Origin: Artocarpus heterophyllus
Lineage: Eukaryota; Streptophyta; Magnoliopsida; Rosales; Moraceae
DNA: 64,000 nt
Direction of reading: 5' to 3'
Assembly: GCA_025403435.1 (NCBI GenBank)
Contig: CM046332.1
Span: 10,905,903 to 10,969,902, forward strand
The stretch's first letter is position 1; each line of letters opens with the position of its first letter. Positions 46,649-59,475 of this stretch are shown in pieces. A program made the position numbers and the translations under genes. Below the pieces are notes generated by a model that worked only from the letters and a program-made list of their open reading frames with translations, was not told the origin of the DNA and made no database searches.

Positions 46649-48081
46649 TTACAAAATCTTGTATATATTTATATTGCAAAGTGATGTATGAAATCTCACA
46701 AACCTACTCAAAAATTGTTCCCACTCAACTCTAGCCCTAAATATATCGTCAGCTATATAACCTTGCTTTCTTGCTAATGCTTGTAAACTATTATCAATAA
46801 AAATTAAGTCCTGCATATAATGTAAAATTAAAAAAAACCTCATTTGATGTTGCCTCCTTGTTTAGGACATTTACGGTTGGGTATAAAGAGTTCTCCATTC
46901 AGTCGACTTGTTACACCGTTTCCCACTTCAACTAATTTCCAATCATTAAGGGCCCTAACAATTATTGAAAAATATATCAAACCATAAATTACCATATAGT
47001 TTGACACTTACATCCTAGTGAGTGATAGAAAATCTTCACGTAGTTTACATCCGAGGGGATCCAAACAAAATATTTGGCCGTTCCATGGTGAAATAAGTAC
47101 AAACATCCAATGTCTACAACATTGTATGGCCTAAAGAAGGATTTCCCTCTTGGTGCCCCATGTAAAAGGTTGAAGAGGGATGTGGTGCACTTTCTAATGT
47201 TATTATGTGGGTCTCTTGCAGCACTTGAGAGAAGTGCCAGAGATATAAAGCCAAATCTTTGAACTTAACCAACACGATCACAACATTTTGCTAACAGATT
47301 ACAATAAAAACAATGCACAAACTTATTTTAAATAATAATACAAGCCAAGTTAGATTTTGAAAAGTAAAGAATGAATGCTAGATCTATCACTTGAGCTATA
47401 CCATTATATAATTCACCCTGATTTGTTCAAATTTGAGGAAATGATAAATGTCTTCTTACCTGACTTAGATAGGCATGTCATTTCTAGGGATTATTGCTAG
47501 TATCGGGCACTAAATCTACAACCCTCATTGCATGACACCATGTGCGAACAAAGCCAATTGCATAAATTCTTTGGGAACCTTATCAAAGTCAAAGTGAGGC
47601 ACAGGCTCATCCATAATGGGTTGTTTCCTAAATGCTCGAGCTTGTTCTATCTCTGGTTGTGACTCTCTTGTTTTTCTAGCACCTTTCTTTCTCGGGCATT
47701 TCTTTTCCTCAACCTCTCTAGAAATGTTGCTTGGCACTCAAATCGTCTTTATCATTGCAATGATGTCAATTAATCATTTCGGCCATGCCATGAAGCTTCT
47801 GACCACTTATCCCACAGTTGTTGCATCTATTGTCAGAAAAGGTACTTTAGTCGTTTTAACTTTAGGGGTAATATGCTAATGCACATTTTGGTCCCCTAAG
47901 AGTCTTCCATGGACTCTATTAGTTGGAAGACTCTTCATCCATGCCTTTCCAAGCACAACAAGCGCACATCCACCATTCGCTTTTTCATCAATAAAGAGTT
48001 TGCATTCTTGATGTTGTTCGTGCTCTTGATGATGACGTGATTCTAGAATTTCTATAGATGTTGGACCTTTTGTAGCTTCTG
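46649..48081 (-). pseudogene. CACTA-2 TnpA-like gene, 3' half with Ulp1-type protease
   Basis: The minus strand at about 47115-47010 reads CRHWMFVLISPWNGQ then FCLDPLGCK, with the His-Trp and following Asp of a Ulp1 (C48) cysteine protease. The end of the domain appears as LHYMQDLIFIDNSLQALA and VEWEQFLSRFV (46649-46843). The expected catalytic Cys, normally in an ECG motif near 46890, is not evident. Upstream lie a basic linker (47525-47737, KKCPRKKGARKTRES) and a segment at 47880-48081. Ulp1-type domains process SUMO in host proteins; their job in CACTA elements is not settled. Decay and the break at 48081 make this inactive. Confidence 0.72.
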
Positions 48082-49988
48082 CACTAGTAGAAATTGTAGA
48101 TTACACGACGGTTTAAAACCGTCGTGGTATGTTTTCATGACAGTTTAAAAACTGTCGTGTAATCGTCCGTCGTAGTACCAATGAGACTTCTTACGATGGT
48201 TTTTTATCGTCATGGATTTCTTACTTTGGTGGCGTTATAGGATCTTAGGACGAAGCTACAACGACGGTTTTCACTAAAAACCATCGTGAAAAGCTAAGCT
48301 TACACGATAGTTTTTATAAAAACCATCGTGTAAGGCTTAGGCTTCCATGACGGTTTTTGTAAAAACCATCGTGGAAGGCTTTCACGATGGTTTTTAGAAA
48401 AACCATCGTGAAAGTCTAAAAACCGTCGTGAAAGGCCTTTCATGACGGTTTTTTTAAAAACCGTCGTGAAGGCCTTCCATGACGGTTTTTAGAAAAACCA
48501 TCGTGAAAGCCTTCCATGACGGTTTTTTTAAAAACCGTCGTGAAAGGGCTTCCACGACCGTTTTTTTAAAAACCGTCGTGGAAGGCCTTTCACGACGGCT
48601 TTTCTAAAAACCATCATGGATTCCTTTTCACAATGGTTTTTATGAAAACCGTTGTGTAAGACTCTTGTTTCATGATAAGACTCTTGTTTCATGATCGTTT
48701 CACTAAAAACCGTCGTGAAAAAGTTGGTCTAATGCTAAAAAAAATAACCAAAATTTCTGGTTTCTCACGGAATGAATGGTGCCATGTTTTCACCATTAAT
48801 ACAATGACTTAACTTCATAATCACATAATTATATTGAACTATAAAATTTTGACAAAATCATATATATATTTACATTGTAAAGTTATATACTCTTTTCATG
48901 CTTGCACAATAGTTGATGGATTTTTGGTGTCTAAGTCCATACACGCTATCATGTGTGAGGTAAAGAAAGAAAAACAAAAATAAATATAATTAACGAAAAT
49001 AATGAAAATAAAATGAATTAACTAAAACACAAACACAAATACAAACGCACAGTCATAGAAGCTTTTCATCAAACATGTGGTGGGCATCACAATAATGCTT
49101 AGACATCACAAACATATAAAAAGTAACATATTCTCACACCAAAATGCTAAATGTTGTTCAAAGTTCTTTTAAACACCAAATACAAGTAACACATACTAAA
49201 TGACAAATAACAAATTAATATAACTAATATTAAAACTAAAACTAAAGCTAAATAACACTAAAATAACCAAATAATACTAAGTTTAGAACTAACAATAACG
49301 CTAAAACTAAAAGTAATGGTTTGAAATTTACCAACGGCGGTGGAGTCGGTGGAACGGTAAAGGACGAGTCGAATGATAGTGGAGTCGGTAGAATGTCAAG
49401 GGATGAGGATGAATGATGGTGAATGGCATCAGGTTTGTTAGGTGGGTCATGAAAAGAGTGATAGAAGAATGTCAAAGTCGGTGGAATGCCGTGGGGGTTG
49501 GTTTCATCGGTGGCTAGGTCGTGGGGGGAGGAGTTAGAGAGAGAAAGGGGTTTGAGAGTTAGTGGGTTTGAGTTAGAGAAATTTTGAATAAATAAGGAAG
49601 GCCATGTCGTTGGCGCTGGATTAAATTTCGACGGGATACTAAAAATTTTGAACATGCGGAACATTTCACGACGGTTTTTAGTAAAAACCATTGTGAAAGG
49701 TCTCCTTCCACGACGGTTTTTACTCTTTTCACGATGGTTTTTACTAAAAACCGTTATGAAAGGCCTTCCACAATGGTTTTTACAAAAACTGTCGTGGAAG
49801 GTCCTCATGTTTGAAATTTTTAGTATCCTGCCTAATTAAACCTTTCACGAAGGTTAAATTTGGGCGGGAAACTAAAAATTTCAAACATACCAACCTTCCA
49901 CAATGGTTTTTATAAAAACCGTCGTGAAAGGTTAAATTTGGCGACATTCTAAAAATTTCAAACATGAGGACCTTCCACGATGGTTTTT
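48082..49988. mobile_element. Non-autonomous CACTA derivative, right end missing
   Basis: It starts CACTAGTAGAAATTG at 48082 inside the CACTA-2 gene. About 600 bp of dense inverted repeats follow (48105-48715), then a middle part (48720-49620) akin to CACTA-2 noncoding DNA, then a second repeat array in the other half (49650-49988). The 186-codon minus-strand frame at 49248-49808 overlaps the repeats and is low-complexity, so I regard it as chance. The right terminus is lost at the junction with copia-4. Confidence 0.75.
48105..48720. repeat. Dense array of short palindromes (CACTA subterminal repeats)
   Basis: About a dozen units of roughly 30-45 bp follow each other, each built as ACGACGGTTTTT, a few A/T bases, then AAAACCGTCGTG, joined by AAGGCCTTTC-like spacers. 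Each unit can fold on itself. A small tandem duplication of AAGACTCTTGTTTCATGAT lies at 48657-48693. Confidence 0.9.
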
Positions 49989-51821
49989 GTGATTTGTGAA
50001 CAAGAGCTCTCAGGGAGTGAGTGTGGGCTCACACGTACAGCTCTTCCACCAGGTGACTCTCCTTCCAACTAATTGAGAGAACCCAAAGCAAGTGTTTGTG
50101 ATTTGTGAACAAGAGCTCTTAGGGAGTTTTCAGATTCTCACCAACAGAGTGTCACTCTTAATCTCTCAATTGATCTAAATAACTTGTGCGACTTACTCCC
50201 TATTTATAGAGGTTAGGTCTAGGGTAAGTCCTTATCAGATGAGGTCTCAAAAATTCAAATCAGAATCAAATTCAAATCAATATATGATGAAATCTTTGTG
50301 AAAACGCATGATTTTTTTTTTCGTGCATAGGCAGGTTGAACTTGCCCCATCGGCAGGCCGAACTTGAGGATCGGCATGCCAAACTGCCGAAAAAAAAATC
50401 TCAGTGAATCTTTTATTTTCTACTTGAGATTCTATAGGATAAAGTCTCACTTTTAATTCAAATAACCTAATAGAAAAGTTATCTAATTAAAACAACTTTA
50501 TCTAGATAATCTCTAGGAAAATAAATGAATTCCTAATAATTCTACAAGTTTATCTTGATCTAATTTATTCAAAATTAAATCAACTGATAAACAGACAAGA
50601 ATTATCCGATCCTAATAATTCAACTAGTTTATCTTGAATTAATTTTATCACAAAATTAATTCAACTGATAAACAGGCATGAATTATTTAATTCTTTCAAA
50701 TTTCAACCAATCTAATAAATCTCACATAAGTCACCAATTATTGGAAAAACAAGCCGTATTGTTATAGGATTTTGTGAGCTAGCAAAGAGGACCTGATGGA
50801 CCTATATAGTTCAAGCTCCCGATAATTATGAAACCCAATGTCCTAGATATACATTTTATGATTATCATCTCCAAAGCTACTCCACTAAAAGCTTGGAGCT
50901 GCACTCTCAAACTATATAGAATTATGAAGCCCGTATAGCTAAGTCACCATGACATATCATAGTATATTATATCCCCATAGGATTATCCATAACCAGCTTA
51001 AGGACAAGTTCTGTCTTACCTTTCGGATTATTTTTATCTTATGTTCCATTATCTCACCATCGGAAAACTTACCTTCCAAAGACAGTATACCATTTGGTTA
51101 CACCTTTGTATCCAAATGGTTGAGCACTCTAGTTTTTCAATTACAGGGTAACGCATGTAAGAGGATATCACTACTCCTAAAGAGGAGGTACGGATTCCAT
51201 ATCTATAAATAATAGGTCTACGCTATCAAGAGTCATGCCTCCAATGTACCGGCATGCATACCACTATTAAGATGTGGGTGTCACCCTTTGGTACATCAAA
51301 AGACACAAGTCAAGACAATGGGCCCACTATTCATCTTAGGATTAAGATACAATACAAATGATTGTCTAAAGTGAATCAATTTGCCGAGACAAAATTATTA
51401 ATCCAAATCAATTCACTTTATGTCCCAATCCAATACATCATCACCTATGACAACGTGCCAATGTTTCTATTCACAGAGTCTACCTTCGATGGCCAAGACA
51501 AACCATATCCCAATTGGGATATAGACAACAGAACAATCTTTACATGAATAAAGCGCCCAACTTTATTCCCTTGATTGCGGATCTTATGACTTAGACTATC
51601 ACCTTAAGAATCGTTTCTTTCGCATAATTTGTCCATCATATGCCCAATTCTTAAGGTTTAGACCGAGAGTCTCAGACTATTATTTGCTTAACATACATTC
51701 AACAAATATGAAAGTAAAGAGGACAAGATTTGGCATATAAACAATAAATAAATTCTTTATTGATAAAAACGTCTCCAAAAAATTATCAGATTTTTACTCC
51801 TTAGGGCATACATGTCTAACA
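49989..51821 (-). repeat. Copia-4 3' LTR, truncated and partly duplicated
   Basis: It matches the other LTR from 51821 down to about 50040. The distal end is rearranged: 49989-50018 repeats 50098-50127 (GTGATTTGTGAACAAGAGCT) and is joined to GAGTGTGGGCTCACACG, giving a local duplication of about 109 bp. A minus-strand CTCTATAAATAGGG TATA box lies near 50196-50208. Confidence 0.85.
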
Positions 51822-51833
51822 ATCTCCCACTTG
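51822..51833 (-). other. Copia-4 polypurine tract
   Basis: The minus strand reads GCAAGTGGGAGAT beside the LTR start, identical to copia-1. Confidence 0.85.
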
Positions 51834-51849
51834 CATTAAGTGAGTAAAT

Positions 51850-53400
51850 ATGACAAATCTCGCATCCGCATAGCTTCCACATGCCTCTCGAAGACTCTCC
51901 CAGTAAGTGTTTTCGTAAATGGATCAGCTAAATTGTCCTCTGACGCGATCTTGCACACCGTCACATGCCGGCCCTCAACGTAGTCCTTTATCACAGATAT
52001 TTTCGATCAATATGCTTACTCGTGAAATCTTGGTTCCTTAGCATTAGCTACCGCTGCACTGTTATCACAGTATAGTGATACAGCCTTATCCACACCAGGA
52101 ACTACCTCAAGATCCCCAAAGAACTTACGGAGCCACACTGCTTCTTTTGAAGCATCGCTAACTGCCATATACTCGGCCTCCATCGTTGAATCCAAAGTGC
52201 AATCTTGCTTGGCACTTCTCTAATTGATGGCACCGCCACCCAGAGTAAACACAAAACTCAAAGTCGATTTCCTAGAATCTGATAGGATTGAAAATTCAAG
52301 TCAGTATATCCTAAAGGAGTCAAGTCCTCACCCGAATATACAAGCATATGACCTCTAGTCCTTCTCAGGTACTTAAAAATATGTTTTACCACAACTCAAT
52401 GGTTTGGTCTTGGATCCGCCTGAAATCGACTTACAATCCCGACCGCATAACTAATATCCAGTCGTGTGCAAAGCATGACATACATGAGACTACCCACTAC
52501 CGAAGCATGAGGCACCTTCTTCATGTATTCTCTTTCTTCATAAGACTTTGGAGAGTCTTTCTTAGAAAGAGTAATTCCAGATCTAGATGGTTGCCCACCT
52601 TTCTTGGAATCCTGCATTGCAAACCTCTTGAGAATTTTATCTATGTAGCTGGCTGGGACAAAGCTATCATTTTGTTCTTCCTATCCCAAAAAATCTGGAT
52701 ATCGAGAACAAAATTAGCCTTAGCCAAGTCCTTCATGTCAAACTACTTGGTCAACCATAATTTGACCGATGACAATGCCTCAATGTCATTGCCAATTAGC
52801 AGAATGTCATCTACATAGAGCAGTAGAAAAACTACCTTCCCATCCTTAATGTGTTTGTAAACACATGGCTCATCCACATTTTGTGAGAACCCATAAGTTT
52901 TGATCACCTGATCAAATCTTATGTTTCAAGAACGAGAAGCCTGCTTAACTCCATAAATTGACTTTAGCAGCTTACAAACCTTTCCCTCTTGACCCTCGAC
53001 CTTGAACCCGTCTAGTTGTTCCATATAAACAAACTCATCAAGATAGCCATTTAGAAAAGCTGTCTTGACATCCATCTGCCAAATCTTGTAGTCAAGAGTA
53101 GCAGCTATGGACAAGATAATCCGGATGGACTTAAGCATGGCTACAGGTGAAAAGGTTTTCTCATAATCGATTCCATCCTTTTGCGTATAAACCTTAGCTA
53201 CCAGTCTAGCCTTAAAGGTTTCGACCTTTCCATCTACTCCTCTTTTCCTCTTGTAGATCTACTTACACCCTATGAGTTTTATCCCTTCGAAAAGATCCAT
53301 AAGCTCCCAGACCTGATTAGTCTCCATAGACTTCATCTCAGTGTTCATGGCCTCTGTCTAGAGTTTTGAATCAACATCCTCCATAGCTTTTGCGTAAGTA
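51850..53400 (-). pseudogene. Copia-4 reverse transcriptase and RNase H
   Basis: The RT part is seen in 52926-53138 (MLKSIRIILSIAATLDYKIW, QMDVKTAFLNGYLDEFVYME) and in the region near 52800, where a YVDDILL-type block can be read on the minus strand (from ATGTCATCTACATAGAG). RNase H remains lie at 52396-52617 (RLDISYAVGIVSRFQADP) and at 52200-51900 (LYCDNSAAVANAKE-type block near 52050). Several stops and shifts separate the pieces. The catalytic RT motif is better kept than in copia-1. Confidence 0.8.
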
Positions 53401-54490
53401 TAAGGATACCTGTCATGTTCATTTGGTTCAACCAAAAAGACTTCCCCATTGAACATATATCTCTCAGGTTGATGCTCGATCCTCCCACTACGCCGAAGCC
53501 CCTCAGGTTGTTGTTCAGGTTTGTTTGGTTTTTTACAATGATCGAAACAGTTTCATTTGAAACCTTTGGAGTGATCGGATCACTCCTTTACTCCTCAAGC
53601 ACCAATTTGCTTTGAGGTTTAAATTCGTCCATGTAACTCTCCTCAAGGAAAGTTACATTAGTTGAAACCACGACTTTATTTTCCTTTGGGTTATAAAAAT
53701 AACCCCCTTTAGTCCCCTTTGGATGTCCTACAGACTTGCAAACTTTCAAACGTGCTTCCAACTTATTCGGATCCTTAAACAAGACATGAGTCAGACATCC
53801 CCATATGCGAATATGGTTTAAGGATGTCTTCCTATCCGTCTACAACTCATGAGGAGTTTTAGGGACCGATTTTGAAGGCACATTGTTCAAAAGATAATAT
53901 GCAGATTGGAGTGCATATCCCCAAAAGGATGAAGGCAATGACAAATAACTCATCATGGACCTAACCATGTCCAATAAAGTCTTGTTCCTTCTCTCCGCTA
54001 CGCCATTCTGCTGCGGAGTGCCCGGCGTCATCAAATGGGAAAAAATCCCATTTTCTAATAAGTGTCCCAAGAACTCATCAGAAAGGTATTCTCCAGCTCG
54101 ATCGGATCGAAGTGTCTTTATGAGTCTACGTAATTGCTTTTTCACTTCAGCCCGAAACTCCCTAAACTTGTCAAAAGTTTCACTTTTGTGGTGCATCAGG
54201 TACACATACCCATATTTTGAGTAATCGTCAATAAAAGTGACTAAGTACCCACACCCTTCTCATGCCCAGATGTTCATCGGTCCGCAAACATCACTATGCA
54301 CAAGTTCTAGAACCCCTTCGGCCCTATTGCCCTTAGACCTGAATGGTCTTTTGGTCATTTTACCCTCCAAACAAGATTCACATTGAGGTATAGATTCCAC
54401 CTTTAAGTGACTTAAAGGTCCATCCCTTACCAACCTTTGAATCCTATTCAAGTTAATATGACCAAGGTGCAAATGCCAAAGATAGTTTTA
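53400..54490 (-). pseudogene. Copia-4 integrase
   Basis: The three open minus-strand stretches 54260-54472 (LGHINLNRI, then ELVHSDVCGPMNIW), 53840-54205 (YLMHHKSETFDKF, LRSDRAGEYLSDEF, TPQQNGVAERRNKT) and 53588-53782 (a part with VCKSVGHPKGTKGG) cover the zinc-binding entry, the catalytic core with all three acidic motif regions, and the C-terminal module. Shifts near 54240 and 53820 separate them. Confidence 0.85.
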
Positions 54491-54779
54491 TTAGAGTGAG
54501 AAATTTTAAGTCTTTTAGAGTTATTATCATTCATCTCAGCATTAAGCAATAAGTCCATCTTAGTTTGATAAAATATAGATTATTTTGCATCCATCCAGAA
54601 TAGATAAAAGATTTGTTTTTACAAATCACCACTTCATCATTAAAAGAAACCAAATAGGAGTCTTTAAATGAACAAGCTATAGAAATTAAATTCCTTTTAA
54701 ATTTAGGAACATAAAAACAGTATTGCAAAAATAAATTCTAATAATTATCAAAATAGAGATGGATGTCTCCTACTACTTC

Positions 54780-55777
54780 CGCTGAGGCCAAGGATCCATT
54801 GCCCTTCCGAAGCGTGAAGTCCTCATGCAGTAGACTTCTCGTTTCTTTGAACCCCTATAGAGAAACACAAACATGATTACTTGCACCAGAATCTATGACC
54901 TAAATGTCACTAGATTCCTCAACGAAACAAGTTTTTGAATACAGAACATCACACCTACCTCCTTTGGAAAGGAAGTCCTTGCAATGCTTCTTGATGTGCC
55001 TGATCTTCCCACAGAAAAAGCACTTAAGCTTCTTCAGGTTCTTCTTCTTCTTTTCTTGCTCTTGGTGCTAGCAGGAAACGAAGACTTCTTGTTCTTGGCC
55101 CGTTGCTTCTTTCCATTCCTAAAATTGAGATTGGAACCGGAAGCAGCTACCATATTGGCCCCTCCACCCGCAGGAGACTCCCTGATCAGCAGTTTGAACT
55201 CCTGTAATTGTCTCATTAATTCATTTAAGGTAATATCCTGTCTATTGTTTAAATTAAATGTAACTCTAAACATAATAAATTCCTTTCACAAAGTCTCAAA
55301 GACCATGGTCATCTGAGTTTCAGTATCGATGTTGGCTCCTTTGGTTTGAGTCTTAGCGAGGTAACCCATGACCAACATCATGTGCTCCTTTATAGATGTC
55401 CTCGGTCTCTGCTTACAGTTAAGAAGTTTCTGAAGCGACCCTTGCCGCTTTGTTATGGCGTGACCTCCAGACATGTCTTCAAGATTATCCAAGATCTGCT
55501 TCGTAGTCTCATAATCCTGATGTTGAGCCTGTAGCACATTATTCATGTTAGCCATAATATAGCGATGGGCCTGATCATTAGCATCTTTCCAGCGATCATA
55601 CGCTTGGAATTGCTCATTAGTTGAGTCACTTGTAGGCTCAGGAGGACAAGAGGTTGTCAACACATACTTTAGTTTCTCAAAGTAGAGGACGATATCCAGG
55701 TTTCGTTTCCAATTATTGTAATTCTCTTCGGTTAATAGGTTTTTGTCAAGTATCGAAGATAAAACATTTTTAGACAT
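54780..55777 (-). pseudogene. Copia-4 gag and protease
   Basis: The start at 55777 (MSKNVLSSILDKNLLTEENY) opens a 163-codon run, the longest Gag piece in the window. A shift near 55280 leads to 55034-55273. The zinc knuckle Cys-x2-Cys-x4-His-x4-Cys follows at about 54979-55024. The protease Asp region follows near 54885-54895 after a stop at about 54900. This is the best preserved gag of the three copies. Confidence 0.85.
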
Positions 55778-57452
55778 TTTTAATCTACAATAAAGAATTA
55801 TATACTAAACATAAGCAAACATATCATAATAATTTAGTAAGATAACACAATCATGTAAAAACATACAAATGTATTTATGTGTCAAAACCTTGAAAATATC
55901 ACAACCTTACAACGATAATTCCCAACTTAGAATTCAACAAGCTTCTAGGGGAGTTATGCCAAATTCAATTAGGAACACGGATTCTCTCCTGATTAATATA
56001 TGCCATCCAGGACCCGTATGATCCAGTATATATTAATAATTGTTTCTTTGGCTATTAATTTTATTAACAGAGCTCCTGGGGGAGGTTAATAATAAAATTA
56101 ACGTGAGTGTATAACCATCGTTTCAATATTTTATCAATGATTTATAATCACCACCTAGGGGTGGGCAACCATAAATCATGCTAAAATACCTTATCTTTTT
56201 AGAGATTCAATCTAGTACATGATAGAAATCCCTTCCTAGGGGTCAGGACCACCATGTTCTGCCTATGGACCAACGATGGAGGCCTTAAGTCCTCTTTTCG
56301 AAAACCTTCTCCCACTCAATGTTTTGAAATCAAGGTTTTATTTTAAGAATATGCATGAACAATTTTAATATGAGCGGCACTTCCTATTCTATATGACATG
56401 TTATCAATATACATAGCAAATCATATTATAATGCAAACAAGCAAAGCTACAAGCAAAATAATAAATAACCGTAATATTATGGTTCCACACTAGAGAATAG
56501 AAATAAAAAAATTACAAGAGAATAATCGAAACAAATTATCGATTCTTCATCCTTGAATCTCCAGGTAGTATCCTTCTTCATGTAATGCCCATCTTCAAGT
56601 CTTCAATCCCATATGAATCGAATACTTCATATTTCTAGTTGTATCCAAATTTAATGTCTCTTAGAATTGTCCCAAAAATAAAATTAAAACTACATTGAAA
56701 AACTACACCTTCTCTAGAAGAATTTCCAGCTCTCTGCCAGCAAGCCTATCTAGGTGATCGGCCTGCCAATCACGACCCATTGGTCTGTCGATTAGGAAGA
56801 TCAATCTGTCGATTCATGAAAGATCAGCCAGTCCAACTAAAGGTTCGGCCTACTGCCAGAGTCTCTCGATTTATGCCCCTTTGACAGCCTACCGAACCTC
56901 ACGTTTGGCCTGCCGATCTACGATCATCGGTTTGTCGAACTGTGGAGTTCGGCAAGCCGACCGAGCAGAAATCTCCCATTCCAAAAAATACAATTTTTAA
57001 TGCAATTCATCAATTTTATTTTCAATAATTCAAAAACATAAAATTAGAGACTCAGGAAATACTTGGGAGCGTCATCACCAATCTTCTAGATCCGTCTTCT
57101 CTGAATAATTATTTAAATAAAAAATTCTTACAAATTTAAAAATAAATAATAATTCCTAGATGGAGATGATAGTCCTCCATTTAATTACATGAAAAACCTA
57201 GATACACATTCTAACCTCTAAGGAACCATAACCGGAATAAATTAATTAATTAATAAATAATTAAATAACCATTTAATCAAATATAATTAATTAATGAACG
57301 TTCACCACATAATCCATGACAACATATATAATATATAGAAACCTAGAGTGCCATCTCTTTATAAAATTAAATTTAAGCATAGTAGAGATTAAGATCATAA
57401 AATTTATACATATAGTATGATCACAAACTTGTAAATTTATAGAAAAACCATG
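55778..57452 (-). other. Copia-4 untranslated leader
   Basis: This is homologous to the leaders of copia-1 and copia-3, with a degenerate GGCCTGCCGAT-type array at 56735-56970. No coding seen. Confidence 0.75.
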
Positions 57453-57464
57453 GCTCTGATACCA
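57453..57464 (-). other. Copia-4 primer-binding site
   Basis: The minus strand reads TGGTATCAGAGC, two bases from the LTR. Confidence 0.9.
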
Positions 57465-57466
57465 AT

Positions 57467-59475
57467 AGCTAGAAAAATAGTGCGCAGTGAAATTTTAAAA
57501 ATTTTATATCAGAGTATTTTCTAAAACACAAGTTTGACATGCTATATGCATAAATTAACTAGATCTTGCTAACCTTTGTGTGCCAAAAAGCTCCTGCAAT
57601 CAGTGAAGAGAAGTAACGTTTTAGAAGAGCCTCAACCAACTGGTCTTTTTTGCTATTCTCTATCCACAATCGGAGTGAGTGTGGGCTTACACGTACAGCT
57701 CTTCCACCAAGTGACTCTCCTTCCAACCAATTGAGAGAACCCAAAGCAAGTGTTCATGATTTGTGAACAAGAGCTCTTAGGGAGTTTTTAGATTCTCACC
57801 AGCAGATTATCACTCTTAATCTCTCAATTGATCTAAATAATTTGTGTGACTTACTCCCTATTTATAGCGGTTGGGTCTAGGGTCAGTCCTTATTAAATAA
57901 GGTCTCAAAAATTTGAATAAGAATAAAATTCGGATCAATATCTACTAAAATCTGCGTGAAAACATGTGATTTTTTTCCATTCATAGGTAGGCCGAACTTG
58001 CCCCATCGACAGGCCAAACTTGAGGATCGGCATGCCAAACTACCGATAAAAAATCTCAGCGAATCTTTTATTTTCCACCCGAGATTCTATAGGATAAAGT
58101 CTCAGCTTTAATTCAAATAACCCAATAGAATAGTTATCTAATGAAAACAACTTTATCTAGATAATCTCTAGGAAAATAAATGAATTTCTAGTAATTCTAC
58201 AAGTTTATCTTGATCTAATTTATTCAAAATTAAATCAACTGATAAACAGACAAGAATTATCCGATCCCAATAATTTAACAAATTTATCTTGAATTAATTT
58301 TATCACAAAATTAATTCAACCAAAAAACAGACATGAATTATTTGATTCTTCTAAATTTCAATGAATCTAATAAATCTAACATAAGTCACCAATTATTGAA
58401 AAAGCACGCCGTATCATTATAGGATGTTATGAGCTAGTAGAGGGGACTTGATGGACCTATATAGTTCAAGCTCTCGATAATTATGAAACCCAATATCCCA
58501 GATATATATTTCATAATTTTCAACTCCAAAGCTACTCCACTAAAAGCTTGGAGCTGCACTCTTGAACTATATAGAATTACAAAGCCCGTATAGCTAAGTC
58601 TCCATGACATATCATAGTGTATCATATCCCCATAGGATTATCCATAACTGGCTTAAGGACTAGTTCTGTCTTACCTTCCCGATTATTTTTATCTTACGTT
58701 CCATTATTTCACCATCAAAAAACTTACCATCTAAAGACAGTATACCATTCGGTTACACCTTTGTATCCAAATGGTTGAGCGCTCCAATTTTTTAATTATA
58801 GTATAACGCACATAAGGGGATATCACTACTCCTAAAGAGGTGCTATGGATTCCGTATCTATGAATAACAGGTCTACGCTATCAAGAGTCATGCCTCCAAC
58901 ATATCGGCATGCATACCACTATTAAGATGTGGGTGTCACCCTTTGGCACATCAAAAGACACAATCAAGACAACGGGCCCACTATTCATCTCAGGATTAAG
59001 ACACAATACAAATGATTGTCTAAAGTGAATTGATTTGCGGAAATAGAATTATTAATCCAAATCAATTCACTTTATGTCTCGATTCAACATATCATCACCT
59101 ATGACAACGTGCCAATGTTTCTATTCATGGAGTCCACCTCCGAAGGCCAAGACAAACCATCTCCTAATTGGGATATAGACAACATAACAATCTTTACATG
59201 AATAAAACACCTAACTTTATTCCCTCGATTGCGGATCTTATGATTTAGACCATCACCTTAAGAATCGTGTCTTCCGCATAATCTGTCCATCATATGCCCA
59301 ATTTTTAAGGTTTAGACCGATAGTCTTAGACTATTGTTTGCTTAACATACATGCAATAAATATGAACGTAAAGAGGACAAGATTTGGTATATAAACAATA
59401 AATAAATTCCTTATTCATAAAAATGTCTCCAAAAACTTATTACATTTTTACTCCTTAGGGCATACATGTCTAACA
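57467..59475 (-). repeat. Copia-4 5' LTR
   Basis: It is 2009 bp. The outer end TGTTAGACATG is intact (59475). The inner end reads CTAGCT where the family has CCAACA, so the terminal CA is mutated. A TATA box (GCTATAAATAGGG on the minus strand) is near 57856-57868, and degenerate GC-rich units lie at 57985-58050. Confidence 0.9.

Larger units (their letters stand above)
49989..59475 (-). mobile_element. Copia element 4 (copia-1 family), minus strand, 3' end truncated
   Basis: In minus order it has a complete 5' LTR (59475-57467), primer site, leader, decayed gag-pol (55777-51850), polypurine tract and a 3' LTR (51821-49989) lacking its last roughly 170 bp. It is the same family as copia-1 and copia-3 and about 9.5 kb long. 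The right outer end is perfect (TGTTAGACATG), but no target duplication can be paired because the left end is lost in a rearranged junction with the CACTA derivative. Confidence 0.9.

Noticed and set aside
48105..48720. Possible CRISPR-like repeat array
   Set aside because: The units are palindromic, contiguous, imperfect and next to a CACTAGTAGAAA terminus in plant DNA, so they are CACTA subterminal repeats.
49248..49808. 186-codon minus-strand reading frame, the second longest in the window
   Set aside because: It spans CACTA subterminal repeats and their spacer, is rich in Pro/Ser/Leu from low-complexity DNA, and has no recognisable domain. I judge it a chance frame.
50949..51212. Four recurrent 87-codon frames (7780, 15470, 31809, 50949) as a conserved small protein
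   Set aside because: They recur because they lie at the same place in copia-1-family LTRs, antisense to the element. Substitutions do not favour synonymous sites by eye, so conservation reflects LTR copying.
54781..54800. GCCAAGGATCCATTG resembling miR169
   Set aside because: Only the first nine bases match and it lies inside the copia-4 protease region, with no complementary arm nearby.
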